From Cytidiella melzeri (taxonomy: Eukaryota; Basidiomycota; Agaricomycetes; Polyporales; Irpicaceae), in the NCBI GenBank assembly GCA_022592445.1, contig JABYQR010000003.1, positions 1-64,000 on the forward strand: a stretch of 64,000 nt of DNA, given 5' to 3'. Position numbers and translations under genes: made by a program. The notes beneath the pieces are model-generated. The model did not search any database, was not told the DNA's origin, and saw only the letters and a list, made by a program, of their open reading frames with translations. Of this stretch, positions 36,518 to 47,664 are shown piece by piece (the first letter of the stretch is position 1; each line of letters begins with the position of its first letter).

Positions 36518-36636
36518 GAATCATAACTCGCATTGTGCATTATATCATAGAAATATCCGTCAACTCATTATCCCCCCCTTGTTGCCATTGTAATCTACAA
36601 ACCGAAACCACGTCGTCTCTTCGTCATTGCATCATC

Positions 36637-36973
36637 ATGTCCTCGATGAAAACGCCGCAGTGCGGCAGCAAAGAGCTCGAGCGCAGGACGAACCTCGTCC
36701 CTCCAATTCGCTTATTCACGCTCTATCGCCATTGCAAGGCTTTGAAGAGAACGCGGCACCCCGCGTTCCATGAAAAATACAGTGAGTTTCTCATTCGTAT
36801 TTCCTGTTCATGGCCGTTGATAAGCTGTTTATTCGCGTCATCGCACAGCATCTACTCCGCGGCCCTGCCGATACTTGGCAGTTGGCCATGGCCATGGTTC
36901 CCGTCGGAACCCCGATGAACGGAGGTCCATTCGTCCCAATTCCGTCCGCTGCTGGGAACATATATCTCAATAA
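36637..36973 (+). CDS. Possible small spliced gene, family unknown
   Basis: An ATG in a fair context opens MSSMKTPQCGSKELERRTNL, continues about 48 codons and reaches a GTGAGT donor near 36781. A CACAG acceptor near 36847 then gives a phase-consistent continuation to TAA 36971-36973, about 88 residues in all, basic and Arg/Pro-rich. Without splicing it reads about 94 codons from the same ATG. I recognise no family and see no homology-like pattern; it may be chance coding in the AGX1 3' flank. Confidence 0.25.
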
Positions 36974-37254
36974 AGTTCTCTTACTATCCTAGAGCCAATA
37001 ATCTTTCTCAGGTATTTAGCGGAGCTCCGGCATAGTCCCATATATCTATTTGTGAGCTATGTAAAGTATATACCACGCCCCATCCCTTTTGCAATATTGC
37101 ACACATTCCTGCCGCGCATCCTCAATCTATGTAGCCCTTGCTAGAAGTGGTGATTAACACGTGGGTACGAATACATGTCTAAGAATACAAAAATTGTCTG
37201 TAAGAGCTCGTGTATGGTAATTAGACTAGAAGTGCGTGGCGCAATTCGTGCGGT

Positions 37255-40200
37255 CTACCATAGCTCCTGCTCAAACCGGTCCAACACCGCATTGGCATCC
37301 TCAACGTCTTTCTGGGCTTTCTTTCTCATATAAAAAATCGGACAGTCCTTGCTCGAGCATAGAACGTCCTGTACAAAGTGTCGTGAGCAGCTGGTGAAGA
37401 CAAAGAAGGCCCAATGTCCCAACCTGATGAAGCGAGCCTTGACAGCGCTGACATTGCGTCCACAATCTTGAGAATCGAACCTGCATGTCTGACACCGAGC
37501 ACACCTGGTCCCAAGCCTCGTTAGCAGGGGCCTGCGTCTGGTATAGTGAGGGAAGAAATACCTGTTTCTGATATAGCTCGCCTATACGAGGTCGACAGTT
37601 GTTGCACACCGCGCCATCTACGTTCAAGGTCAAGACAACTGCTCATGATAAGATCATGCCAGCTCACCTTTCACGCTATTGTTCGGCTGCAAGTGCGTCT
37701 TGCACCCTAGACAAGTGGCCTTCTTCACTGCGAACTTCATGAGTCCACCGACTGTTGGCGTGGCGATTTGAATCGTGCGCGTGTGATCGCCAGATACTGC
37801 ACAGGGTATTAGCAAGCACAGGTCGTTTTCAAATGAACACGTACAGAGCGACGAAGCCTTTTCGCCAAGAATAGGCTCGAATATCCTCATTAACGGGTTT
37901 GACAGTTGATTTTCCAGATAGTATTTGGTGTCAATAGGAATGTTGTTCTCGAGCACGTAGATGGGGTCTTCGGACTTTTCGTATGCAGCAGCACCTGAGG
38001 AATTCATGTCGTTACAAGGCTAGGCAGAACAATTGAGAAGGCGCAAACCTTTCATGCCCTTGATGATAACGTATGCTACACGGTCTCCCAGTGCCGGCGC
38101 CGAGCCTGAAAGGAAATGAGGTTCATAAAGCTGATTTACATTAGCATCGATAGCAAGCGTACCAGCATCTCGTTGCTTCATACGCTCAGCTAGCTCTACG
38201 TGAGCTTGTTTCCCCGCATAATCTGCAAGCGATGGTACATCAATTAAGGCAGCGTTAGTGGTGTAATTAACCATGTTACCTGCTTTCGCCAATGCTTTCG
38301 TTATCACCAGTTGGGACATGTCTATCTTGTTCTGCAGAAGGTCTGAGATGGTTTGTTTCGCATACCTAATGGCCAAGTCAATCAGCATACCCTCTAGTGT
38401 GTGCAGGCGGACCTACTCTGTTGCATCGGGCACATTGCGGTCTATCAACAGTTTATGCAGACAAGTTGAAATAACGGTAGAGACGAGTCGACAATTATCT
38501 CGACGGACAGTCTGCGTGTCATCACAATGAGAATCACACCACGAGAGAGCACACACATATTCGGCACGCACCTCAATGCCCTTGGTGTCCATCTTGTCGT
38601 ACTGCTCTGGTCTTGTCCAGTACAAGCCAGCATACCGCTTCTTACTGATCAAAAGGTACGGCCAGTAGACTTTCTCAAACTCTAGCTTGATCGGCTTGAT
38701 AAACTTTGCGGTGACGAACTCCGCAGCTTGACTGCCTGTAATCAGATGTTCAGCCTTACAAAAGGAAGGTACCTCTAAGAAACGATTTCTCACCCATAGC
38801 CATGACGGCTGGGAGATCTGTCGGACCGAATTTGATCATAACGGAATCGGTGTCTCCATAAATGACCTCGGCATCATGCTCCTTTCCATTCGCTTTACTA
38901 AACTCAGCTTCGACTTCCTAATATTGTAACAGGAGGTTTAAGAGAAGCATGGTATGGGTGAGTTATACGATTACTTGCCTGCTTTGTCTTCTCGATCATT
39001 TGTCGGCCGTAGGCTGTTGTACTCGAAGAGATAGGCAGACAAGGCAGCTTGCCGATCGTAGCACCGGTGAAGCCGTATACGGAGTTTGCACTGATCTGCA
39101 AACATTGCGGACATTGGAGTTTGTGATGCCACTCTGGTTTAAATGTAGCAACGTACCTTCAACGCGAGTTGTCTTCCATCAAGTACGGCACGCTTGAACG
39201 GGTCGGTTTCCTTCTTCAAATCAGCCTTTGCTCGTTTACGAGCTCCAATGAGATCCTCTAGGATGGTCGGAAGTAGTCCTTTTCGTTTGTTGGATTTCAC
39301 GAAGAAGTCTAGCCGAGAGTCAGCTTGAGATATTCTAAGCCATTATCCCATTTCACCCACCGTTATTGGGTGTCTGGATATAGTCTTCATCCTTCGCAAG
39401 CCCTAAACGGTCGATAGTATTCTTGTCGACTAAAGTCGTGTAACACAGATTGTGAGCCATCATGATTGAGGGGTATAGCGAACTAAAATCCAGCGTGGCG
39501 ATAGGGACGTCGTAGTAACCCTTATGTGGTTCAATGACCGTGGCGCCTTCGTACTGTTCATCGGTACCTACAATCACATGAGTCTGGACAGCCTTCGCAG
39601 CTAGACCAGTCAGAATACTCACCCTCTCCTTTGAGAGCAGGAACGACGTATCCTTCGTCGTTTGCCTTACGGAATAGCTGGGAAAGTACCTTGATGGACT
39701 GGCCACGAGAGAGCAGATAGTTGAAAGGGACGCCCGTAACGCGAGCCATCTCAGTGTAATTGATAAAACACATCAGCTTATCCATCAATCTTTGAGGTAG
39801 ATAGGCATCCTGCAGCAGGACTTAGCCAAAGGACGCGATTGAATTTCGTGTCAGACTAACCTTCAAACAGTAGACCGCCAACCGTCGTCGAGACTCCGGA
39901 GTACCGTTCTGAAGTTCCGTAATCACGGAATGGTGTACGTCTTCTTTCTGCTCTCCCAGAAACTGCGCACAGACAGCATTGAGCGTATAGCTACGTAGCT
40001 TGTGCTCTCGCTGCATGTACTGCAGAATATCAATCTGCAGCCGGCCATCTAAGACAGTCTCTTTGCTGTCACGTTGACCAAACGCTTTCGAGGAGAAGTG
40101 TGTGTCCTTCGTCTCTGCCTTGACACCTATCCAGCACTTCGTCAATCAAGACGCCGTCCACAAATAAAAGTGTCCAGCATAGGGGTTAGTGGTAGAGACG

Positions 40201-41601
40201 CACCTTTCATTCGACCAAGGAGGGTAAAATTCTTCGTCTTGAGGGTGGCAGCACGGTCAAGAAGGTAGGGAAAATCGAAGTTGGAGATGTTGTAGCCGAT
40301 GATGACGTCCGGGTCCACTTTGTTGACGAAATCTTGCCACCCCTGCAGCATCTTGCTTTCATCTTGATATGACAGCACTTGCGATCCAACAATGTGGGCA
40401 CAAGTGTTCAATGTGAAGATATTACGGACGAATGGTTTAGTCTCGCCTTCACAGAAATTAGTCTGAAGATGAACACCTAGGCAGGGACGCACAAACCTTG
40501 GCGGGTGACCATGTTTGCGATTTGGATCACAGGATCCACTTTGGCTTCTGGAAAGATGCCTTTACGGCCGGCGCACTCGATATCGAAACTCAGTATGCGC
40601 AATGGCGCAATCTTCGACCAAGCTCCATCTGGAGGATGTGAGATGAACTGGTCCCACCGAACCTGGATTTCGAGCTGACAGTGCGACTTCTTGCCTTCCT
40701 CGAGTACGGTGTACTTGCCCTTGGGTACCTCTATCCAATTCATCCCCACCACGTTCGTGTCTATCATGAACCGCAAAGTGTAGGCGATATTGCTCTCAAA
40801 TGTCGCAACGCCATCTGCCTTGAACAAATCGTTGAAGTGGCATTCGCCCCTCTCGAAGAGACCTCGTATCTTCGGTAGACTCTTTTGATCCGCGACAGTA
40901 ACCTTGATAAAAGGAACCCAGTCGTCGCCGCGATAGCCCCAAAGACTCCTTTTCTGCTGAATATCGATTGCGCGGACGACGCCGCCAGAGTCCATCCTGT
41001 TCAAGTAGTCCTTGAGCGACGCACAGTCCTCGTTCATGAAGCCCCTGGGAGAAGCGACATAAAAATAAGGCAAGAATCCTGTGACATGCATCAAGACGCT
41101 ATTCCCGGCCTGCTAGAGAGGTTAGTTGCATCGCTTGGTCAGCTTGGAGAGACTTGCCTCGGTGACACCAAACATCCGCAGTGTAGGAGCACTACCTGAC
41201 TCTGTAGACTCTTCGACGTCAATCTGTTGGAATACTATGGTGGAAACGTTTGAGAACACGCGGCCAACGCGTGAACGGAGGGTGTACACACTGATTGCGT
41301 CCTTTTTCGCGTTTATTTGCGGTAACGGTGGCCTTGCCCAGCTATCAGCGCCTCCTTCTGCATCTACAAAACAACATGTAAGATTCAAGCCGTTTTCAAG
41401 TGTACTGTAGATACCTTTGCTTTCTGAAGCATCTTCCTTCAACCTGGCCAGAACATCTGCGAAAGAGGACTGTGCTGGGACCAGTGACGAAGGGAATGAG
41501 TTTGAGCCAGCGAGTTTTCTTCGCTTTGCAGCTGGCTCTAAGTGAAAGCTCTTCCTAGCTGCGTCTTGAGTGTTTTCAATGAATGAAAGAGGAGTCGGCA
41601 T
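37255..41601 (-). CDS. POL3: DNA polymerase delta catalytic subunit
   Basis: Replicative B-family polymerase with proofreading. It starts [19 protein letters not shown], with an NLS-like [11 protein letters not shown]. The N-terminal and exonuclease parts include [10 protein letters not shown] (Exo I), [18 protein letters not shown] (Exo II) and [12 protein letters not shown] (Exo III, across an intron). Polymerase motif A is [15 protein letters not shown] (about 39450-39500), motif B is [16 protein letters not shown] and motif C is [11 protein letters not shown] (about 38840-38865), followed by [15 protein letters not shown]. The C-terminal Cys motifs include [20 protein letters not shown] and a final CxxC-containing exon, ending LDRFEQELW at 37255. 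Roughly twenty exons. All catalytic residues seem present, so this is the functional gene; its partial copy lies at 55.8-58.2 kb in the opposite orientation. Confidence 0.97.
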
Positions 41602-41843
41602 GCTTGAGACTACTGAGGGTGGTGGTCGCGGTAAACGCGAATGGGCTAGAAAGTGTGACAGAGCTGTGACGATACGCGTTCAGCGCTATGCATATGTTTC
41701 CTTATATTGAGCGTCTCTCCCACAACAGCTTTCAGTTCACTGCCGAGTCACTGGCAGGCTGCAGCCTGAGCCACGACTAACCTCTCTGCTTCCTAGGTTC
41801 AAAGTTGTTCAACACACCAGAGAGCTTGTCCAGATACCTGAGT
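41602..41843. promoter_or_regulatory. Divergent promoter region, POL3 / MFS transporter
   Basis: About 240 bases between the POL3 start and the provisional MFS start. It contains the mirror-like ATGCATATG near 41690 but no MluI-type ACGCGT cell-cycle box; ACGCGTTC at 41671-41678 is close to one (single ACGCGT core). Regulatory meaning is inferred only. Confidence 0.35.
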
Positions 41844-43754
41844 ATGCTGGAAGAGTACGTCATCGTCTCCTGAGAGGCTGGTGTTGGCGAAGCTCAGCGG
41901 ATACTGGTAGTAGTGGCATCCATAGGCGGAGGACGTATGCCCGCAATGCTTTGATTTGCATTGCAGTGGCAGCAAATGCGTGAGTCTCAACCTTTCCTCT
42001 ATATTTCTGTTCTATAGACTTACTCTGTAAAGACTTTGCGCAGGTGGCGTATATAGCTTCCCTCTCATCTCACCTGCGCTTGCGGCTCTCCACTTTACAC
42101 AACCACAGATTACTACCATAGCCCTAGCGTAAGTAATAGAGCCATTTGACTCTCTCACCAACTTACTGCAGAGGCTACAGAGGCATGGTTGGGCAGTATC
42201 CGTTCGCAGCTTTGGTTGGCAAGGTCCTCGACGGTCACGGGCCTGGGGCGTGTTCGTTCATTGCCGGAGTGCTCTTCTCCTCCGGATTTGGCTTATTCTC
42301 GCGCGAAATCTCCAACGCCTCAGAGAGTGCCAGCATCCCTGATGCATGGGTATTTCGCAGGTGTTTTGTCTACTTTGGAATGATTGGCCTGGGTACTGTG
42401 TTCTCGTAAGTGCAACATTTATTACTTTTTATATCACTGTGCGAAGTCAAGGGCTCATCCCACGCAGATATTTTTCTGTGGTGTTTGCAGCCACTTCAAC
42501 ATTTCCTCGCTATAATGGTATTGCCTCTGGGACTAGCATGGCTCTTTTCGGCTCTTCCCCGCTTCTCTTAACCATGATTGCCACTCGCCATTTCAGCGCA
42601 GGAGAAGGAGCAATTGATGTGACTCATTTTCTCACATTCATGGCCATGCTCACGGCTGCCACGCATGTGTTCGGGACGGTCGCTCTTCTAGTCCAGCCAA
42701 ACAAACCGGTGGGACTACCGGAAGAGCCCGTGATCATCGTCACGGATGTCGGCGAAGAAAATTGCTCGCTTGCTCTTGAGGGTAGTTCACCCTCCGAAGA
42801 AGACAATGGCGAAGAATCAAGCGCGTTACTGACACAAATCAAGCGCGTAGCCGCAGGTACACAAACTTTTCCGGTGCCAGAACCTCAGCATGGATCTGTG
42901 TTGGACCTTTTACGGGATTGTCACTTCTGGGTTTTGGCCTTTGTCGCTACTGTTGTCTTTGGCTCAGTAAGTACACGTAATCACTTTAAGCACTTCTCGT
43001 ACTCAAACAACTATTCTCCCAGAGTGAAATGGTCATGGCCAACCTAGCATCGATATTCCTTTCTCTGCCGTCCCACGCAGATGTGAGAAACAACCCAACA
43101 ATCGCGACCCAAATTCAACTACTCGCCATCGCCAACACGACGTCCCGGCTCTTAGTCGGACCATTGTCAGACCTACTATCGCCTGTTGCTTCATACATGC
43201 GCTTGCACGCATCGCATCCAGAGCTACACCCAGCGGATACTCAACCAACGCCGGAATACGTTTACTCTTTCCCTCACAAGCAAATCATATCTCGTATAGC
43301 ATTCCTTGTAGCGTGTAATTCAATTCTCCTCGCAACCTTCTCTTTTGTGGACCTATTCGCCAGGTCAACCGAAACCCTGTGGGTGATGAGGTGCGCATCA
43401 AGATTTGCGTCAACTTACCCCACTAACGGACCTCATCCACATGCAGCATTGGCGTAGGCTTTGCATATGGCGGTACCTTCACTATCCTGTAGGTCTATCA
43501 ACCATTTTCGCGACCCCTTTAATACTAATTCAAACTCACCTAGGCCTGGCATCCTCGTCTCCATATGGGGTGCTCCTAATCTTGGTCGCAACTTTGGGAT
43601 TATATCTTACGCGCCATTCTTTGGTACATCGATGTTCTCCTACCTCTATGCGTTCATTGTAGAACAGCACTCCACTTTACCATCTGGCGAGGGTCATGGA
43701 TCGTGCGAAGGCGTACCCTGTTGGCAGTCGACGTTTACTGGAAGATCTCGGTGA
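41844..43754 (+). pseudogene. MFS transporter (Mch1-like), 5' part, interrupted by Ngaro insertion
   Basis: A 12-helix major-facilitator transporter of the nodulin-like/Mch1 type, probably for monocarboxylate-like substrates (family knowledge). Exons give ICIAVAANALCAGGVYSFPL, SPALAALHFTQPQITTIALA, YRGMVGQYPFAALVGKVLD and ACSFIAGVLFSSGFGLFSRE. They continue with a cytosolic acidic loop (EENCSLALEGSSPSEEDNG), ANTTSRLLVGPLSDL, SIGVGFAYGGTFTIL and ISYAPFFGTSMFSYLYAF. After CWQSTFT the frame runs into the retrotransposon and stops at 43754. No other damage is visible, so the gene was intact until the insertion. The remaining 24 codons lie at 51124-51197. The start codon (41844, via a very short intron) is provisional; the first secure exon sequence begins near 41900. 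Confidence 0.85.
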
Positions 43755-43891
43755 GGCGAGGAACGAGCAGATCCTAGAACAGGGTCTATGGGAAGCGTGG
43801 GACGGGCGTCTGAGGAAAGCCGCCGCTTTCCCATCTACCGCCACGTCCCCGCCAGTCGTTCGCTCTGGGTCTCTCGCTCCAATTTTTGCAC
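43739..43891 (+). repeat. Split direct repeat A1 (left end of Ngaro element)
   Basis: 153 bases from TGGAAGATCTCGG to TTTTTGCAC, identical by eye to A2. It marks the left terminus; the preceding base belongs to the MFS gene. Confidence 0.93.
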
Positions 43892-43917
43892 GCTATTTTC
43901 TTCGCTAGTTTTAAAAA

Positions 43918-45707
43918 ATGGCAGAACTGGTTAATCCTCATCTACAACTTCGCCCGAATTTTCGAGACCCAATCCTCCAGCCACTGGTTGCGCTAGGAGT
44001 CACCGCAGATAAAACAGCGGAACAGGTTATCGAGGACCTCGAGCGTAACTGGGACCAGCAACATGCCGAAGCAGTCGCGCTGTGGGACGCCAACCATCCA
44101 GAGAATGTAGCCGACCAGGCGAATCCCCCCAACCCTCCAGCGGTGGAACACGAGCAACCGCTCGGACCACCTCCGCAGGTCGCGCCACAGGGAGATATGC
44201 CGGCAGAGATGGAGGGAGAGTTAGGCAGCGTCGGGTCGCGAACAAGAGGATCGTCTCCAGCTATAGAGCCAGACGAGGACGGCGGGGTGCCGTTGCTCAA
44301 GATGGGAAAACTGGTGGTCGGGAAGAAGCTCGACGACGAGCTCTTGTTCGAGCCTAGCCAAAAGGTCATCAACGACCTAAAAAAGCTCCAGTACGTCTAC
44401 CTTCATCATTTTCTGGATACCAAACGCAAAGAGGCTTTCGAGCAACGAGCATCTGGGGTCGGCACGGCGTTCACGATCACCGCGGATGGCTCAGCCATAC
44501 AGACCACCCCCGACGACGACCCGGCCTACACCAAGTCCATTCTACGAGACGATCAGCTCAGTTGGGCCGACTTCGTGGCCGCTCAAACGACGTTGGTGCG
44601 GAAGATGTGGGACTGCGGGTACAGTAGGGAAACGGTAGACGCGTTGGGGCAATTCTTCGGTTCGCTGGATCGCCTTCGTGTTCATCGGGAGCCATTCGGC
44701 ACGAAAGCGGTGCAGTTGTACGCAGCATTGATGAGGCACCGTTGGCACGAGGAGATGGTGAAGAAGGAGCTATTCGACATTCGAGTGATCGACGAGGCAC
44801 ACATCGAAAGGATCAGGCGCAAACTGGAAGACGACGCCAGGCGTGCAGAGTGCGTCTCGAGTCACATCCACCCGTGTTACTCCTAACTGACCGCCCTTTC
44901 TTACCCTACTTATCACATCTTTTATTCGAATTGCCTTCGTCTACGTTGTGTATCGATGCGTCACCGATACTCCGTTTGCGCACGTCGTTTGGGAAATGCG
45001 CCCCATCGTTGCCGCGGGACTGGGATGTGCCTTCGATGTCGCCTCGTTCGGGAACATCGCCGCGAATGGCCAACCCCTTTCCCCCCCCCTTTCGTTCCAA
45101 CCGCGCGCTGTCGGCTTCTCGACCACCGGCACATCGCGTCGTCGTAAATTTGTTCCCGTCGCGTGACATGATGCGCGTGGGATCGTTACAACCGGATTGC
45201 TGATACCACCTGCGTACGACGGCTGGTTTTCTGCGCGGCAGGTTCAGCGAATGGCAGCGGACTATGGCAGCGTCAACGGCTCGAATGGGCAATCTCGTGG
45301 TCAACAACAACCGCGGTGGCCAGGCAAGAAAGCGAGCTCGATCGCCAGAGGATTCTCGCCAACCAAGCAAAGCGAAAGCAATGGCCGGGCTGGATGGATC
45401 CCCTCGAAGGGAGCGATCCTTTCGTTCCGTCACGTCGACGAACCCCATGTTATGCAATCTCTGTCTGTCCTTCCATACCGACGTCCGCCACTGCAACGCT
45501 GACACACGGCCTGATGGCAAACCAACACGATGCAGTCGCAATTCCGACGGACACCTCGTCGTCCGTTCTTCCGGTCGAGTATTGTGCACCGACTTCCAAC
45601 GTTACGGAAAATGCACCAGGTCAGGTACCAAGCACGGTCACGAATGTTCGGGCTGCGGCGACTCTTCCCATGGGGCCCGCGACTGTCCTCTGGTCCAGAA
45701 AATCTAG
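43918..45707 (+). CDS. Ngaro Gag with zinc knuckle, probably spliced
   Basis: The first open frame (43918-44886) starts MAELVNPHLQLRPNFRDP, has a Pro/Asn-rich acidic segment, and in its second half a helical Gag-like part (LSWADFVAAQTTLVRKMWDC; LYAALMRHRWHEEMVKKELF). A GTGCGT donor at 44850 and a GGCAG acceptor ending at 45241 would join ...DDARRAE to FSEWQRTMAAS in frame. This gives 465 residues and ends with a Cys/His nucleocapsid motif (FQRYGKCTRSGTKHGHECSG then CGDSSHGARDCPL), stop TAG at 45705-45707. Without splicing, the zinc-knuckle frame has no good start except ATG 45264. The intron is inferred from signals and phase only. Confidence 0.7.
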
Positions 45708-47664
45708 GGCTTTCACTCCGTTTCACCCCGCAGCCTGGCAAGAAGCTCTGGAGTCAGCAAACCTCCTTTCCACATACCCTACTGTCGTTTCAGGCCTGAG
45801 GTCGGGGTTCCGCGTCGGCATCCCTGTCATTCGTGTTACATACGTTCCTGCTAATTCACCATCTATTTTATCCCACATGTCTGAATTTAATTCCATCGTC
45901 AACCGTGAATTTCAGCGTCAGCGTTACATTGGCCCGTTCTCACAGCGTGAGGTAGAAAATATCATGGGCCCATTTCAGACGTCGCCCATGTCCCTTGTGC
46001 CAAAGCCGCATAAAATTAATGCTTTCCGACTGGTCCAGAACTACTCATTCCCCCGAACGCCGCAAGGCGAAACATGTTCTATAAATTCGTACATTAATTC
46101 CGACGACTACCCATGCACGTGGGGTACCTTTAATGCTTTTTCCCTTATGCTCAGCCAGCTCCCTATAGGATCGCAGGCAGCAGTCCGAGACGTCGCAGAG
46201 GCCTACCGCACAATCCCTCTACACCATTCACAATGGCCAGGGTCTGTAATCCGACTCCCAGGAGAAGATTGCTTTGCTGTGGATACGTCTGCATGCTTTG
46301 GAGAAGCAGCCAACTGCGGGGTGTTCGGATTGGTCGCAGACGCAGGGGCCGACATCATGCGCTCAAAAGGGATTGGTCCTATCGCAAAGTGGGTGGACGA
46401 CCACGTCTTCATCCGCATACAACGAGAACACATTACCTGGTACAACCAACAACGAGAGAGCTGGAAGCAGCGAATCCAAGAAGCTGGTGGTAGACACCAC
46501 ACGGGGGGTAGGATCTGGTTCGGAGGCGACGTTATGGCAGACGGACGAATAGAAGAGTTTATGGAGGATATGTCATATCCGCTACGGGATTTGTCAGAGT
46601 ATTCCGAAAGGTCCGCGAGCGACGCACCGTACACTTACAACCTCGAGGATGTAAGTCGAATTTCACAGCAACTCGGCTTTCCTTGGGAGAAATCAAAGGA
46701 TATCGATTTCAGCCCCGCGTTCCCATTCACAGGTTTCTGATGGGATCTGGAGCGCTACACGGTCTCTCTGACCGAGAGCAAGAGAACCAAGTATGGGAAG
46801 GCCATAGACGAGTGGCTCGCCAGGCCCACCCACACCCTGGAACAGGTACAAAAGCTATATGGTAAGCTTCTGCACGCCTGTTCAGCCCTCCCAGAAGGAC
46901 GAGCGTACCTCACAACCCTGGAGAAGATGCTCGGAATTTTCCGAGACGAGCCATTCAAACCGAGACACGCGCCTAAGGGAACCAAACCAGACTTACAATG
47001 GTGGGCGCTCGTGCTCTCGTCGTCCTCTACCATCCAACGCCAAATCCCGGGACCCATCATCATTCTCTCTCTCGACGCCTTTTCAGATGCAAGCTCCGGC
47101 GTGGGGATTGGCATCGTTCTCGATGGCCATTGGAGAGCGTGGCGACTCCGCCCAGGCTGGCAGAGTGAAGGAAGGGACATTGGTTGGGCAGAAGCGGTAG
47201 GTTTCGAAATGCTCATATACGCGATCATGCACCAGAATCCCTCACACGCACACTTACGCGTCTACGGCGACAACCAGGGCGTTGTGGAAGGGTGGAGAAA
47301 CGGTCGCAGTAGGAACACGCAAGTTAACGGGGTTTTCAAAAGGATTCACAGCTTCCTTCGAAATCGAACCACACAATTCCACGCGCAATATATCCGGAGC
47401 GCAAACAACCCAGCGGACGCACCGTCGAGAGGCCTCTACCCTCCTCGACACCTCCTTCTCCCACCCATCCTTCTACCGAGCGCCCTCGATCAGTTCATCT
47501 ACGACGCATCAGAGGACGACAGTCAACGTCCGTGGAACGGCTGCGCCAGCATACAGCCGGCGAAACGGGCAGCGAGAAATACGAAACAAGATGACCTCCT
47601 CAAAGAGCAAGCCATGCACTTCGACGCCGTACGCCACGGCTCTCGCTCAAGTGAAGAGATCTAG
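45316..47664 (+). pseudogene. Ngaro reverse transcriptase-RNase H, one in-frame TGA
   Basis: RT signs: FTPFHPAAWQEALESANLL, GPFQTSPMSLVPKPHKINAF, then AVRDVAEAYRTIPLHHSQW (motif A Asp), CFGEAANCGVFGL, and the catalytic IAKWVDDHVFIR (motif C in VDD form). Directly after FPFTGF comes TGA (46738-46740), then in the same frame WDLERYTVSLTESKRTKYGK, the normal RT-RNase H connection. RNase H follows: IIILSLDAFSDASSGVGIGI, GWAEAVGFEML, VYGDNQGVVEGW and RSANNPADAPSRGL, supplying the acidic residues, ending 47664. A Leu codon (TTA or TTG) changed to TGA is the simplest explanation; programmed readthrough is the alternative. The 5' end overlaps the Gag zinc-knuckle frame; the functional RT region begins near 45694, offset by one base from Gag. 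Confidence 0.85.
46738..46740 (+). other. TGA stop splitting the Ngaro pol frame
   Basis: A single stop between the RT and RNase H domains; both sides are in the same frame and open for more than 300 codons each. No stem-loop immediately downstream could be judged by eye. Confidence 0.85.

Noticed and set aside
45197..45502. 101-codon frame overlapping the Gag zinc-knuckle and RT frames
   Set aside because: It is a shadow in the third frame with no domain; Gag and RT explain the region.
47282..47590. Extended start of the tyrosine recombinase frame upstream of 47591
   Set aside because: This part is the out-of-frame shadow of RNase H; the first ATG giving recombinase-like sequence is at 47591.
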